Assembly: GCA_023260135.1 (NCBI GenBank) | Contig: JALQWG010000005.1 | Location: forward strand, 1 to 64,000 | Length of the DNA stretch: 64,000 nucleotides | DNA from: Candidatus Altimarinota bacterium | GTDB lineage: Bacteria; Patescibacteriota; Gracilibacteria; BD1-5; UBA2023 | Reading direction: 5' to 3' | Part shown: positions 41,508-51,661 of the stretch, in pieces | Layout: every line of letters begins with the position of its first letter | Numbering within the stretch: the first letter of the stretch is position 1 | The notes under the pieces: model-generated | The model's input: only the letters and a program-made list of their open reading frames with translations | What the model was told of the DNA's origin: nothing | The model's database searches: none | Translations under genes and position numbers: made by a program

Positions 41508-41996
41508 ATGTCAGATAAGAAAATCCTCCTCACCGCCTCAGGTCTCGCAGAACTCCAAGAAGAGCTCCGTGTTCTCCGTGAAGAAAGACGTGTAGAAATC
41601 GCTAATAAGCTCAAGGAAGCAATCTCTTATGGTGATCTCTCTGAAAATGCTGAATACCAAGAGGCACGCGATGATCAGGCTCAGGTAGAGCTCCGTATTG
41701 CAGAGCTCGAAGAGATGCTCAAGCCTGGAAGCTATGAACTCATCGAGGATGAGAAGGGTGGACGCAAGAGAAAAACAGGTATCAATGTCGGTGCAACAGT
41801 GTCACTCGTTGATACTGTATCAGGTGATACTGTTTCTTATACTATCGTTGGTTCACAGGAGGCATCTATTCTCGAAGGTAAAATCAGCAATGAATCTCCT
41901 ATCGGTAAGGCTATCATCGGGAAAAATGTAGGTGATACAATATCAGTTGTTGCTCCAGCAGGGAAGAAGGAATACAAGATCACAGAAGCTCAATAA
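41508..41996 (+). CDS. greA: Transcription elongation factor GreA
   Basis: GreA rescues backtracked RNA polymerase by stimulating transcript cleavage. The 162-residue product has the coiled-coil N-terminus (LTASGLAELQEELRVLREER) with the acidic tip (ISYGDLSENAEYQEARDDQA) and the FKBP-like C-terminal domain (TVSLVDTVSGDTVSYTIVGS; ISNESPIGKAIIGKNVGDTI). Normal length. No TGA. Confidence 0.97.
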   Translation: MSDKKILLTASGLAELQEELRVLREERRVEIANKLKEAISYGDLSENAEYQEARDDQAQVELRIAELEEMLKPGSYELIEDEKGGRKRKTGINVGATVSLVDTVSGDTVSYTIVGSQEASILEGKISNESPIGKAIIGKNVGDTISVVAPAGKKEYKITEAQ

Positions 41997-42007
41997 CCCA
42001 TCTCTGT

Positions 42008-42436
42008 ATGTTCGATCAATTCCAGACATACTTGTTCTCATACACACTCTTGATTCCATTTATAGCGCTTCTCGTTGCTATACTTCTCAAGGGTATTGTT
42101 CATGCAGCTAAGGGAAGATTTAGTTTTTCCAATATGCTCGGAAGTGGTGGTATGCCTTCTGCGCACTCAACATTTGTTGTATCACTTGCAACATCTATGG
42201 GTATCAAGTATGGTCCATGGAGTGATATGTTTCTCATTTGTCTTGTATTCTCTATTATCATCATTTATGATGCGATGAATGTACGATATCAAGCTGGACT
42301 CCATGCAAAGGCACTCAATGAACTCACTCCTGACGATGGTAAAGAATTCAATGAAACTCTCTGACATACACCACTTGAGGCACTTGTAGGTGGAATTATA
42401 GGATTTACCACGGCAGCAATATTGCTCGGATTATAG
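42008..42436 (+). CDS. DUF212 / divergent PAP2 family membrane protein (YuiD-like)
   Basis: The 142-residue protein contains ALLVAILLKGIVHAAKGRFS, SGGMPSAHSTFVVSLATSMG and SIIIIYDAMNVRYQAGLHAK, and ends HTPLEALVGGIIGFTTAAIL. The G-G-M-P-S-A-H-S block and H-x-P-L-E-A end are the two signatures of this acid-phosphatase-like family (four membrane segments); its lipid substrate is unproved. One TGA-Gly (NETLGHTPLE) is required to keep the C-terminal motif. Twelve bases after greA. Confidence 0.88.
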
Positions 42437-42444
42437 AATCAATT

Positions 42445-42813
42445 ATGATTTTTGATAAAAACACTCTCTTAGATTGGCAAACTCGAGGCATCACTGATGT
42501 CTCTTGTTTTCTCATTGCTCGTGGATGTGCAGGAGAAAAAGTCCAAGTCGAAGAATGAATAGCTGATGGAATGGATAAAAAAATCAAAAATCAGAATAGT
42601 ATAACTTTTCATACTCGTAGTTCTGAGGTAGATTTTTTCTCGGATATACGTATCACTCGATCAGGAAACAAGTGGATTGTCTCATGAGACGCGGTGAATA
42701 CTCATTGTGGTTGTGGTTCGAGTTTTTCTCGCAAATCATGAAATCCTATTATAGATAAGGCTCGTCGTATGAAAGAGCTTATCCGTCAGAAAAAAGAAAA
42801 AGCACACGAATAA
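42445..42813 (+). CDS. IscA/HesB-like iron-sulfur carrier protein (divergent)
   Basis: The 122-residue product contains CFLIARGCAGEKVQVEEG and HCGCGSSFSRKSGNP. The first cysteine, in GCAG, and the C-terminal CGCGSSF motif match the three cluster-binding cysteines of A-type carriers. The C-terminus carries an unusual basic helix (KARRMKELIRQKKEKAHE). TGA is Gly in three places. A-type carriers deliver Fe-S clusters; the radical-SAM gene rlmN directly downstream needs such a cluster. Confidence 0.75.
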
Positions 42814-42815
42814 TA

Positions 42816-42843
42816 GATATAAGATATAAGATATAAGATATAA
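42816..42843. repeat. Tandem 7-bp repeat upstream of rlmN
   Basis: GATATAA occurs four times in a row, then a degenerate unit. The 45 bases after it hold TCTTATCGTTTAT in two near copies. Confidence 0.85.
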
Positions 42844-42889
42844 GAATAGAGTCTTATCGTTTATCTCTTATCGTTTATAACTTTTGTAC

Positions 42890-43978
42890 ATGTTTTCTAT
42901 ACACGACGAATCACAGATTATCACTCTTCTTGAGTCACATGGGCACAAGAAGTTTCGCTATGCCCAAGTTGAGAATGCACTATACAAGAATCTTATCACG
43001 GATTTTAGTCTTATCGAGACACTTCCGAAGGATATTCGTGAGCTCCTTGTAGCAAATTGTTTTTATACATCACTGACTCTTCACTCTGAGAAGACTGATC
43101 CAGAATGACAGACAACCAAGTTCCTCTTCAAGACGCACGATGACCGTATGATAGAGGCTGTTATTATGCGCCACCTCTCTGGTCGCAATACACTCTGTGT
43201 GAGTTCTCAGGCAGGTTGTCCTATGGCCTGTAGTTTTTGTGCAACAGGGAAGCTCTGACTCATCCGCAATCTCGAATTCTATGAGATAATTGATCAGATT
43301 ATGTGGGCAGTACACCATCTTGCTCGTGAAGATCGCAAGCTCCGCAATATTGTCTATATGGGTATGGGTGAGCCAATGCTCAACTACGAACATGTAAAAA
43401 AATCTATTCATATCGCTTGTAATAAGAAAAAACTCGATCTCTCGAATCGTCGTATTACTGTCTCGACCTGTGGTATTGCTCCTCGTATTGTGGACTTTGC
43501 TCGTGACTTCCCACAGGTATCCCTTGCTATATCACTCCACGCACCGAACGACGAGGCCCGCAAGCGTATCATGCCAGTCGAGAATACCTATCCACTCGAT
43601 GTGCTCATGTCTGCCATAGATGAATACGTTGCTATCACCAACAAGAGGGTATTCTATGAATATATCATGATTAACTGAGTGACAGACAGACTCGAGTATG
43701 CTCGTGAGCTCGGTGAGCTCCTCAAGAATAGACTCGCACATGTGAATTTTATTCCGTACAATCCTGGAGAGGGGACTGATTCTGATGGATTCCTCCCGAC
43801 GTCCAAGATGATTATCAAAAAATTCCAAGACACACTCGACAGCTATGGTATACCATCAACTGTTCGTCATACTATGGGTGATGATATCGATGCTGCTTGT
43901 GGTCAGCTTGCGTTGAAGGAAGAAGGTAAGTCACTCGCTACGGAAACTGGTAAAACAATTAAAAAACCTCAGGAATAA
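42890..43978 (+). CDS. rlmN: 23S rRNA/tRNA adenine-C2 methyltransferase RlmN
   Basis: A radical-SAM enzyme that makes 2-methyladenosine at 23S A2503 and tRNA A37. The 362-residue product has [20 protein letters not shown] with the CxxxCxxC cluster site, [56 protein letters not shown] and the C-terminal reactive Cys in [14 protein letters not shown] is Gly at TGKLGLIRN, DPEGQTT and MINGVTD. ATG 42890 ([10 protein letters not shown]) is the start; the frame opens only two codons further up. The TAA overlaps a terminator. Confidence 0.96.
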
Positions 43979-43992
43979 TCCTGGGTTTTTTC
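43963..43992 (+). terminator. rlmN terminator
   Basis: AACCTCAGG and CCTGGGTT pair (with one mismatch/wobble) around AATAAT, followed by T6. The rlmN TAA lies in the loop. Confidence 0.8.
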
Positions 43993-44027
43993 TTGATTTT
44001 CCTCTCAAAAAACCTATACTCACACTC

Positions 44028-44585
44028 ATGAATTCATGATTTTCACATCCAGTTGAGTCAGTTATAGAGTCTATTGAGTCACTCAAGCAGGAGAATAGGT
44101 ACAATGAGGCGCGTGATATTGCTCTCCAGGCACTTGCTCGCTACACTGATGACTATCGTCTCTATGAGGAACTTGCTGATATATATCTCTTCGAGAATAA
44201 CCTCGAGAAGGCAGAGGAAGTCATAGGATATGCTCGTGCACTCCATCCTGAGAGTGGTACTGGTACGTATCTCGAGTGATATATCGCTGTTGTGAGAGGG
44301 GATTTTGAACATGCCATCGAAGTACTCACTCATGCTAATATTGTCATGCCGAACAATGCAGAGGTGATTCGCAATCTCGGTTGGGCATATGTTATGAAGG
44401 GTGAGATTCCTCGCGGTCTTGCTCTCCTCAGGCGTGCACACCTCCTCGCACCACAGGAGATGATGATAGTCAATGATCTCTGAGTTGCACTCATGGCGAG
44501 TGGTCTCGAGGAAGAAGCGCGCGATCTTTTTGAGAAGACTGGACACACGCTCGGCCTCAATGCTATCAAGGCGATGGATGCCTAA
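44028..44585 (+). CDS. Tetratricopeptide-repeat protein (185 aa)
   Basis: The product MNSGFSHPVESVIESIESLK holds helix-turn-helix repeats of about 34 residues: RYNEARDIALQALARYTDDY, RLYEELADIYLFENNLEKAE, GYIAVVRGDFEHAIEVLTHA, VIRNLGWAYVMKGEIPRGLA and LMASGLEEEARDLFEKTGHT. The W-LG-Y-A-F-A-P spacing is typical of TPR scaffolds. Partner unknown. Three TGA-Gly codons, including TYLEGYIAV. Confidence 0.88.
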
Positions 44586-44617
44586 TCGATTTAGTTACTC
44601 GATATTAGTTATTTGAT

Positions 44618-44986
44618 ATGTTCAAAATTCCAGTTGGAGATATACTTGCATCATATACTGGTGATTCCAAAAAATTCTCTTTTAGCGGAGAGATTTTTGA
44701 TGGATATATGGAGGACATAGTTTTCAAAAAACCCCTCGAGTTCAAGATAGAACTCATTGCTCTCGATGATGGTGTTGAGGCTATATTTGAAAATCTCGAA
44801 ACCCAAGTTCTCTACGAAGACAAGGTTCACAAGGTAAAAATAGGGAATTTTGAACGTACATGGAAAAAAGATATAGACCCAGGATTCGACGGAGATGATG
44901 TCTATCCTATCGATATACGGAGTATGACGATAGATCTTGCTCCGGTTCTCAGAGAGGAGATTATCATGGCTTGTCATGAATTATAA
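44618..44986 (+). CDS. DUF177/YceD-like protein (122 aa)
   Basis: The protein MFKIPVGDILASYTGDSKKF ... FKIELIALDDGVEAIFENLE ... DIDPGFDGDDVYPIDIRSMT, ending in IDLAPVLREEIIMACHEL, fits the YceD/DUF177 layout: an acidic DD.YPID..  segment then a L-P-REEI-L helix. It lacks the paired C-x-R-C cysteines of many members. In most bacteria yceD precedes rpmF; here a terminator follows directly. No TGA. Confidence 0.75.
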   Translation: MFKIPVGDILASYTGDSKKFSFSGEIFDGYMEDIVFKKPLEFKIELIALDDGVEAIFENLETQVLYEDKVHKVKIGNFERTWKKDIDPGFDGDDVYPIDIRSMTIDLAPVLREEIIMACHEL

Positions 44987-45013
44987 GAGCACCAATCGGT
45001 GCTCTTATTTTTT
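44982..45013 (+). terminator. Strong terminator after the DUF177 gene
   Basis: ATAAGAGCACC-AATC-GGTGCTCTTAT, an 11-base-pair stem, then TTTTT. The 44984-44986 TAA is in the 5' arm, and the TAA of convergent rlmE is in the 3' arm. Confidence 0.92.
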
Positions 45014-45634
45014 CCCGATCCCGATAAAATACTCCTCAAAACTTCTATCTCGACATGCTTTTGGTTTGAATCTACTCACTTTGTTAAAGTTTTCCTTGAG
45101 TGGTCACATAAGGTCGTTCACATCCTCTCAGACGAATACCTTGAGAACGAGATTGCCTCATTTTTTGAGAAAAACCTTCGCCACATCGAGAATAGCGAGA
45201 TTGAGCTCTACAGACCTATACTGGTCTACTCCTGTCATTCCTGTTGTAGATGGAGCTATATCTGATGTGATGAGGTCGAAGTGATGGAACTCTATTGCAG
45301 ATTTTCATCTTCCGAAACCAATACTCTCGAGAAATACTTGTATTTTCTCATACTCAAACACACTCTCTTGGAGGAGGTAGATATTGGGAAAACCGAAGTT
45401 CGGATCTATCTTTTGGATATCGATTCCAACAGCCTTTCCCTCGGGTCCGATGATTTTTGCAATCACCTGGAGAAAACTCCCTGGAGCAGCAGCAACGTCG
45501 AGTACATTCATCCGAGGTTTTATGACGTTATATTTTTCTTGTATTTCGAGGAGCTTGAATGCACTGCGTGCACGGTATCACATTCTCTTGGCCTTTTCAA
45601 AATAAGGGTCATGGATGATAAACGGTTTTGGCAT
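45005..45634 (-). CDS. rlmE: 23S rRNA (uridine-2'-O-)-methyltransferase RlmE (FtsJ/RrmJ)
   Basis: RlmE methylates U2552 in the A-loop with SAM. The 209-residue product shows RARSAFKLLEIQEKYNVI (catalytic Lys), MNVLDVAAAPGSFLQVIAKI (SAM loop), AVGIDIQKIDPNF, DLITSDIAPSTTG (catalytic Asp), LKKGGNLVLKVFVGEDV (catalytic Lys) and RSFEEYFIGIGKN (the S-xE-x-Y end). TGA is Gly in a few places (KRMGYRARS). Normal length. Confidence 0.95.
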
Positions 45635-45672
45635 AATTTTTTGACAAAAAACAAAATACAAATATATTGACC

Positions 45673-45688
45673 TGTCGGATTCCCGACA
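45673..45688. promoter_or_regulatory. Palindrome in the rlmE/exonuclease divergent region
   Basis: TGTCGG-ATTC-CCGACA is a perfect 6+6 inverted repeat lying between a TTGACC (45668-45673) and TATTAT-like pair that faces the exonuclease gene. It sits where a repressor could act on both divergent genes, but it may also be a remnant of the dispersed repeat family. Confidence 0.35.
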
Positions 45689-45703
45689 TCCTATTATTTT
45701 TGC

Positions 45704-46306
45704 ATGGAAAATCAAACAAAAAGTTGAACATACCTCGTATTGGATCTCGAGATGACCGGGCTCAATCCGTTCCAGCATGGAGTTATTGAGGTTGCCGCAA
45801 TTGTACTTGATGATCTTTTTGAGATTATTGGGGATTTTCATATGGATCTCCTCCCACCTGACAATGTTATCATCGACCCAGCAGCACTCGAATACAATGG
45901 TTTTACTCTGGATCGTATCGCTGCAGGGAAGTCGTATGAGGAATTCTGTGATTTTTGGGATGGATTTCTCGATACATATTTTCGAGACGGCAAGAAACCA
46001 ATCATGATATGACAGTTTATCACTGCAGATATAGCATTTCTCGCGAGCATATTTGCCAATGCACGTCGTGAAAAGCTCTATGAGAAGCTCGGAAATGATA
46101 TCATCGATACCAAGTCGATAGCCAATCAGGCGAATGCCATCGCACGTTATAACAAGATACCACTTCCATTTACGAGTACAAGCCTATCTAAGCCTGGAGG
46201 TATCGCATCACGACTCAATATCACAGGATATGATGCACATACCGCTCATGGTGATATCATGGCAACGCGAGAAGCACTACTCAAGTTCCTAAAGTTTAAG
46301 AAGTAA
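45704..46306 (+). CDS. DEDDh 3'-5' exonuclease (DnaQ/RNase T-like)
   Basis: The 200-residue product has Exo I TYLVLDLEMTGLNPFQHG (D-x-E), Exo II around KPIMIGQFITADIAFL and Exo III YDAHTAHGDIMATREALLKF (H-x4-D). This matches the DnaQ/oligoribonuclease superfamily. It could be the proofreading subunit or an RNase; no dnaE is nearby to decide. TGA is Gly at TKSGTYL and MIGQF. Confidence 0.88.
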
Positions 46307-46346
46307 TATGGAGCATTGAGAGTGGAATACCACTTCAGAAAATCAA

Positions 46347-46376
46347 AATTTCCCTTTTAAAAGAGGGGATTTTTTA
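46347..46376 (+). terminator. Candidate terminator after the exonuclease gene
   Basis: TTTCCCTTTT and AAAAGAGGGGA pair with a bulge, then T6. Confidence 0.5.
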
Positions 46377-46388
46377 TATACTTCTGAC

Positions 46389-46847
46389 ATGTCAGTTAAT
46401 CCTCTCATATACGAAGAAACCTTCTATGTCGCCACCAAGCTCTGCCTCAAGTGTGGTGATGAGATATTAACTCTCGTAGAATCCTATCCATGACTACCAC
46501 TCTGGCGAGAGCTCCCTGGAGGTAAGATTAGTAAGGCTGATGGATCAAATTCTCCACTATTTACCTTGAATCGAGAGATTCGAGAAGAACTCGGGATTGA
46601 TATCCAATTCGATGATTCTAACACGGGACTCTTCCATGTAGAAAAACGATACGAAGTAACGACACAGTATACTGAACGAGCATTCATCTTTCTCTGCTAT
46701 CTCTATGAGATAGATTCCAAGCCAGAACTCATCCTCACAGAACACTCTGAGGCTCTATGGATTCGCGAATCTGATATAGACAGCTACACTGATTGGCGAC
46801 CAGGATTTGACTCTATTATCCGAAGAGCCTTTCTCTATAATTCATAA
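46389..46847 (+). CDS. NUDIX hydrolase
   Basis: The 152-residue product has the Nudix box in LPGGKISKADGSN followed by LFTLNREIREELGID (the REIREELG core is intact). The first part is longer than the standard GX5E spacing, so an insertion or a shifted Glu must be assumed. Strands ALWIRESDID and the end follow. Such enzymes cleave nucleoside diphosphates linked to a second group; the substrate is not known. One TGA-Gly (ESYPGLPLW). Confidence 0.88.
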
Positions 46848-46877
46848 TTTACCATTCACAATTTATAATTATTTTTT

Positions 46878-48659
46878 ATGTCTTACCCAACTAACTGGAA
46901 TCTTGCTCGATACTTTTACTCTGGTCTCGATGATCCTCGTCTCGATGCCGATATTGCGAGTATCCTCCCTCTTGCGACAGAATTTGCTACCAAGTACGAG
47001 AAAATTTTTGGTACTTTTACAGAATCTGCTCAGATTCTCGATTTCTACCGTGATTATACTGAGATGTCACATCGTATGGCGACACCGAGTTATTATCTAT
47101 TCTACCGCTCTTCACTTGATACACAGGATCTCAGTGTGACCAAGAAGATGTGAGAAGTGGACTACATCTACAACGAAGCCGCGAACAAGCTCCTCTTCGT
47201 CGCACAATGATGGAAACAGATAGGGTATGATCGTATCATGGAGTGGTCAGGGCTTCCTGAACTTGCTCGGTACAAGAATGATCTCCTCTCAACTGCCGAC
47301 GGTATCCGCTATATCCTCGGTGAGCGTGAGGAATACGTCCTCAATCTGAAGTCTCGACCTCTCGGACTCGCAGGGAGTCTCCATGATGAACTCACTGGTT
47401 CATATGAATTCACGATGACTATAGCATGAGAAGAGAAAAAACTCACCGAAGAAGAAGTCCGCAGTTATCGCCAACATACTGACCGCAGTATACGAGAAGA
47501 AGCATATAGATCACTTCGTCGAGTCTATAACACCAAGCAGAATCAGATATCTCTCGGGAATATCTATACTTCTATAGTGAAGGACTGGACAAGTGAGATC
47601 AAGATGCGAGGATATGGGACGAATGTCATGGCTCAACGCAATATCTCCGAAGAGATGGATGATGAGGTTGTCAACATGCTCCTCAGTGAAGTCGAGAAGG
47701 CTTATCCTGTATACCAGAGATTCCTCCGCGCCAAGGCGAAGATGCTCGGTTTTGATACTGATTTCTCTGTCTGGGACGTCGGTGCTCCACTCGGTCATTC
47801 GGACAAGGATTTTACATTCGAAGAGGCATATGACCTCCACCTCTCTGTGATGCAGGATTTTGATAGCGACTTCTATGAGTATTCCAAGCGAATGATTGAA
47901 GAAGAGCGTATCGATGTATTCCCGAGAGCAGGGAAGCGTGGTGGTGCGTATGCGAGCTACCGCAAGTGAGAGGAGTCATTCGTTCTCCTGAACTTCACAG
48001 GCAAGCTCCGAGATGTCTCGACTATCTCTCATGAGCTCGGACATGCCATCCATGGTCACCTCTCGCAGGTACAAGAGGCTCCAGTCTATGACTCTCCACT
48101 CTCGATGGCTGAGACGGCATCGATATTCTCTGAGATGCTATTAGGCGAGAAGGTAAAATCCCTCGTCTCCACTGATGAATACAAGGAATATCTCAACGAA
48201 CGACTCGGAGATATATTTGCGACTATATTCCGTCAGGTACAGTATGTCACATTCGAACGTCAGGTGCATGAGCAGATACACGCTGGTGCAGAACTCACAT
48301 ACAAGGATCTCAATACTCTCTGGAGATGAGAACAAGAGAAACTCTATGGTGGAGTTGTACGTCATGATATCGCACCTGAGGATGAGTCTGGATGGTCGAT
48401 GATACCACACATCTATCATTCTCCGTTCTACTGCTATGCGTATGCATTCGGCAATCTCCTTACATTTGCTCTCTATAACAAGGTACAAGACGGTTCACTC
48501 TCAGTCGAGGACTACAAGGATATCCTCCGTGCTGGTGGATCTGAGCGTCCACGTGACTTGTTAAAAAAATATAATATCGACATAGCTTCTCCAGAGTTCT
48601 ATCGTGCAGGACTCAGAGAAGTGGAGAAGATGGTGGAGGAGTTTGAGCAATTAATCTAG
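46878..48659 (+). CDS. pepF: M3-family oligoendopeptidase F
   Basis: A zinc metallopeptidase that cuts short peptides in the cytoplasm. The 593-residue product has the normal length and carries the HExxH motif in STISHELGHAIHGHLSQ and the downstream Glu ligand in SMAETASIFSEM. Family stretches FTGKLRDVS, FPRAGKRGGAYASYRKG and HIYHSPFYCYAYAFGNLLTF also occur. TGA is Gly in six or seven places, e.g. KKMGEVDY, VAQGWKQ, YRKGEE. The start MSYPTNWNLARYF at 46878 is the family start. Confidence 0.95.
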
Positions 48660-48662
48660 TAT

Positions 48663-49295
48663 ATGAACCTCATCCAATCTCCACTCGCATTCACGCTTCC
48701 ATGGTATGATACTGGTATCCCGAAGGGGTTCTGGCAGGAATGAGTTGTGCCAAAAGGGAAGATCCTCTCAAGTCACAATCCATCTATGCCATGAGTTACT
48801 GTAGATAGTGAGTATATCAACATGATTGCATACTCTCCGAATCCAGGATCTGTGAGGTATACGGGAGATGTGTTTTTCCCTCAGTTCTCTGAGGTAGGGT
48901 ATAGTGGTCAGTGTGTCGCTTTCGCGAAGGCTGTCTCTGATAGGAGATTTACACCGACACGAGAGTGGAAACCTGGGATATCACTCCCAGACTTTGTCAA
49001 AAAACCCGAATCCAAGAATCTCTCTGCTTATCAGTGAATGATGATTGCTTGCTTTGACGGAAAAACTGACTATGCTCAGGCACAAGCAAATCGGAAACAC
49101 GTCGCAATACTGCTCAAGATCAACTATGACGCCAAGTGAAATCCTCTGAGTATAGTCGTTGTAGATCAGAACTACTATAGCTTTGCTCCATATACATTTT
49201 ATACTGGGAAGATAGCAAAACACACAATCGACTGGTGAAAATCAGGACAGAAGTGAGTCAGCTATGCTCAGAACTATCATATCGTTACTCTCTAA
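48663..49295 (+). CDS. Putative CHAP/NlpC-like cysteine amidase
   Basis: The 210-residue protein contains SGQCVAFAKAVSDRRF, NRKHVAILLKINY and IVVVDQNYY. The Cys-Val-x-Phe helix, later His on a strand and Asn/Asp on the next strand are the triad layout of CHAP (peptidoglycan amidase/endopeptidase) domains. No signal peptide is evident at ATG 48663 (MNLIQSPLAFTLPWYDTG), so it may be cytoplasmic or use another export route. TGA is Gly in about nine places. It starts 3 bases after pepF, so they are likely co-transcribed. Confidence 0.6.
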
Positions 49296-49299
49296 TATT

Positions 49300-50673
49300 A
49301 TGAACTATTCTATCCTCTCTCGCTCATACGATCTCCGCGGTATCTATGGTACTGATATTGATGATGATTTTTTCTTCCGACTTGGTTATGCATTTGCTCG
49401 TGTGACAGGCAACACTCGTATCGCACTCGGATATGATGCTCGTCTCTCGGCTCTGGCACTTAAAACTGCATTCACCCGCGGAGCCAATCTCGCAGGTGCG
49501 ACCATAGTCGACCTCGGGCTCGTATCGTCTGATATGCTCTCATTTGCCACGTGTCACTATGCGGACATCGATGCAGGTGTGATGATCACTGCGAGTCACA
49601 ATCCTCGTGACTATAACGGTATGAAGTCACTCAACCACAAGGGAGAACCGTACAATGTGAAAAAATACGGTCCAGATATGGTGAAGATTATGGAATCAAT
49701 GAATGGAGATAATGGGGAATTGATAGCAGAAAAAATAGAGCATCGAGATGTAGAGAATGATTGGGTCGAGCATATTCTCGACTTCGTAGGTCGAGATGTC
49801 GACTTCTCTGCGTATACTATCGTAGCAGATGGTGGCAATGGTGCTGCATGAGCATTTATGACTCGACTCGCGGAGCGTGCAGGATTCCGTATAGTTCCAC
49901 TCTTCCTCGAACCAGATGGTAACTTCCCGAATCATCATCCCAATCCGATGCACGAGAAGAACCGTGAAGATGCACGACAAGCCCTCCTCCGTGAATCTGC
50001 TGATATAGCATTCGTATTCGATGGAGATGCCGATCGTGTCATGATACTCGATGATACGGGTGAGGTACTCACTTCTGGTATTATCTCATCAGTTATTGCT
50101 ACATGACTCTCAGAGAAATATCCTCGTGCAGGGTACATAGGCAATGCAACCGTCTCACATATCTATCAAGATACGGTTGAGTCTCTCGGTGGCTACTACG
50201 AGCGTGAGATGGTCTGACATGTCTATATCCGTGAACATATGATGCGAGATAGTGGCATCGTCTATGCGGGTGAACACTCTGCACACTACTTCTTCCGAGA
50301 TAACTACTATATGGATTCTGGTATCATGGCTGGTATGGTATTCCTCGCTGCTGCAGCTCGTAGTGGACAACGGATATCTGATATCAAGAAGCAGTATGAA
50401 AAGTATGTCACACTCGAAGAGACCAACTTCGAAGTCGCTGATCCAAAATCAGCTATCCAAAAACTCGAAGAACTCTATAAGTCAGAGAAGTATGATATGT
50501 TCGATGGTATAACAGTAACCTATGATGATGGTAGTTGGTGGAACTTCCGTCCGAGTTCTAACGAACCACTTCTCAGACTCAATATGGAAGCACGGACACA
50601 AGAGAGATTTGACTCGCTCTATGCTGAGATCATGGAACATATTCGGACTTTTGGACAGGGAAGTGAGGACTAA
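49300..50673 (+). CDS. Phosphomannomutase/phosphoglucomutase
   Basis: The enzyme interconverts hexose 1- and 6-phosphates for cell-surface sugars. The 457-residue product has YDLRGIYGTDIDDDF, the phospho-Ser loop GVMITASHNPRDYNGMK, the metal site VFDGDADRVMILD, the sugar loop YAGEHSAHYFF and the phosphate-binding end RPSSNEPLLRLNMEA. TGA is Gly at GNGAAGAFM, IATGLSEKY and EMVGHVYIR. ATG 49300 (MNYSILSRSYDLRG) fits the family start. A dispersed repeat follows. Confidence 0.94.
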
Positions 50674-50675
50674 TA

Positions 50676-50748
50676 CGTCATCCTGAACTTGATTCAGGAT
50701 CTTCCGTCCAATATTTGAAGATTCCGAAATAAATTCGGAATGACGAAG
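50676..50748. repeat. Dispersed repeat, intergenic copy
   Basis: CGTCATCCTGAACTTGATTC, AGGATC and then ATTCCGAAATAAATTCGGAA and TGACG. Two nested inverted repeats are bounded by GTCAT and ATGAC ends, right after the hexomutase stop. Confidence 0.75.
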
Positions 50749-50769
50749 GATAAAAAATATTTTTTACTT

Positions 50770-50798
50770 CACAGAACAATAAAAATATGCTACAATAA
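50770..50798 (+). promoter_or_regulatory. Candidate promoter of the 280-aa gene
   Basis: TTCACA, a 17-base spacer and TACAAT, about 21 bases before the start at 50819. Confidence 0.35.
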
Positions 50799-50818
50799 TG
50801 GCATATTTTTTTATATTC

Positions 50819-51661
50819 ATGCCAACAAATGACGACCTCATCCGTGAAAACCATGAACTCCGGGCCAAGCTCGAATTCGCACAAGCATGGATGCGTCGTG
50901 AAGTGGCTACCTCGATTAGTCGTATCCAAGAGGAACAATCTCAGAAGAGTACGAGAGTCGCTATGAAAAATATATTCGAAACAGAGTGACTCGATATCCT
51001 CACGCGCAAGATGATACAGAAGTTCGATAGTTCACTTGAACGAGCGCCGAAGTATACACTTGAGAGGCTCATCGACGCTGAGATATACTGGAATACACTC
51101 CAGCAATATCCTCAGATGGATGCACTTCCTATCATCATCGCTTATCAGAAGATACTGGATGCATGGATAGAGGAGCGACTTGTGGCACCATGGAGAAATT
51201 CTCCCCCTTATAGGGGGAGTCAGAGGGGGTATCATCAGAATACCCCACCTAGCCTCCCCTACAAGGAGAGGAATAGGGATACGATCTCGCAATGACTGGA
51301 GCAAGATATAGTGAATCTCATAGAGAAAAAATATACACTCTCGATTGGACGACTCTACCAGTTAGTCCAATATATCCGTGATTCTGGTGTATCTGTCATT
51401 TCGAGTAAAGCGATAGTGGAATCGAGAAATCTTGCTCCAATATTGAGAGAACTTATATTATTCTGGAAAATGAATTCTTCCGATACTCTCGATATCCTTG
51501 TATCAGATGACTTCTTCGTAGCATTCAAGTCTCTCATGGAACGAGAAGTGTTCTCTCGTAAACGTCATGGGTCCAAGGTGACATACTCAGATGCCAGGTT
51601 CACTCGTGATATCCTCATCGATGCGAGTCAGAAGAAGGGCTTATTTGAGATGATGTTTTAG
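50819..51661 (+). CDS. Hypothetical coiled-coil protein with two in-frame repeats (280 aa)
   Basis: Not recognised. MPTNDDLIRENHELRAKLEF is a coiled coil. Helical segments follow (SRIQEEQSQKSTRVAMKNIF; LTRKMIQKFDSSLERAPKYT), and the end is mixed (LDILVSDDFFVAFKSLMERE). Two stretches look foreign: RNSPPYRGSQRGYHQNTPPS onward (51200-51272) and SGVSVISSKAIVESRNLAPI (51392-51438). Both are translations of dispersed repeats, and the frame is kept. TGA is Gly at ETEGLDIL and ISQGLEQD. ATG 50819 is preferred to ATG 50798, which overlaps the promoter. Confidence 0.7.
51200..51272. repeat. Second-type repeat inside the coiled-coil gene
   Basis: CTCCCCCTTATAGGGGGAGT and CCCCACCTAGCCTCCCCTAC with AAGGAGAGG. 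These are C/G-rich arms (CTCCCCC/GGGGGAG and CTCCCCT/AAGGAGAG) unlike the GTCATT family. It is translated through without a stop. Confidence 0.7.
51392..51438. repeat. Dispersed repeat inside the coiled-coil gene
   Basis: CTGTCATTTCGAGTAAAGCG, then ATAGTGGAATCGAGAAATCT and TGCTCC. It is the same family and orientation as the reverse complement of 12716-12764. In frame, giving VSVISSKAIVESRNLA. Confidence 0.8.
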
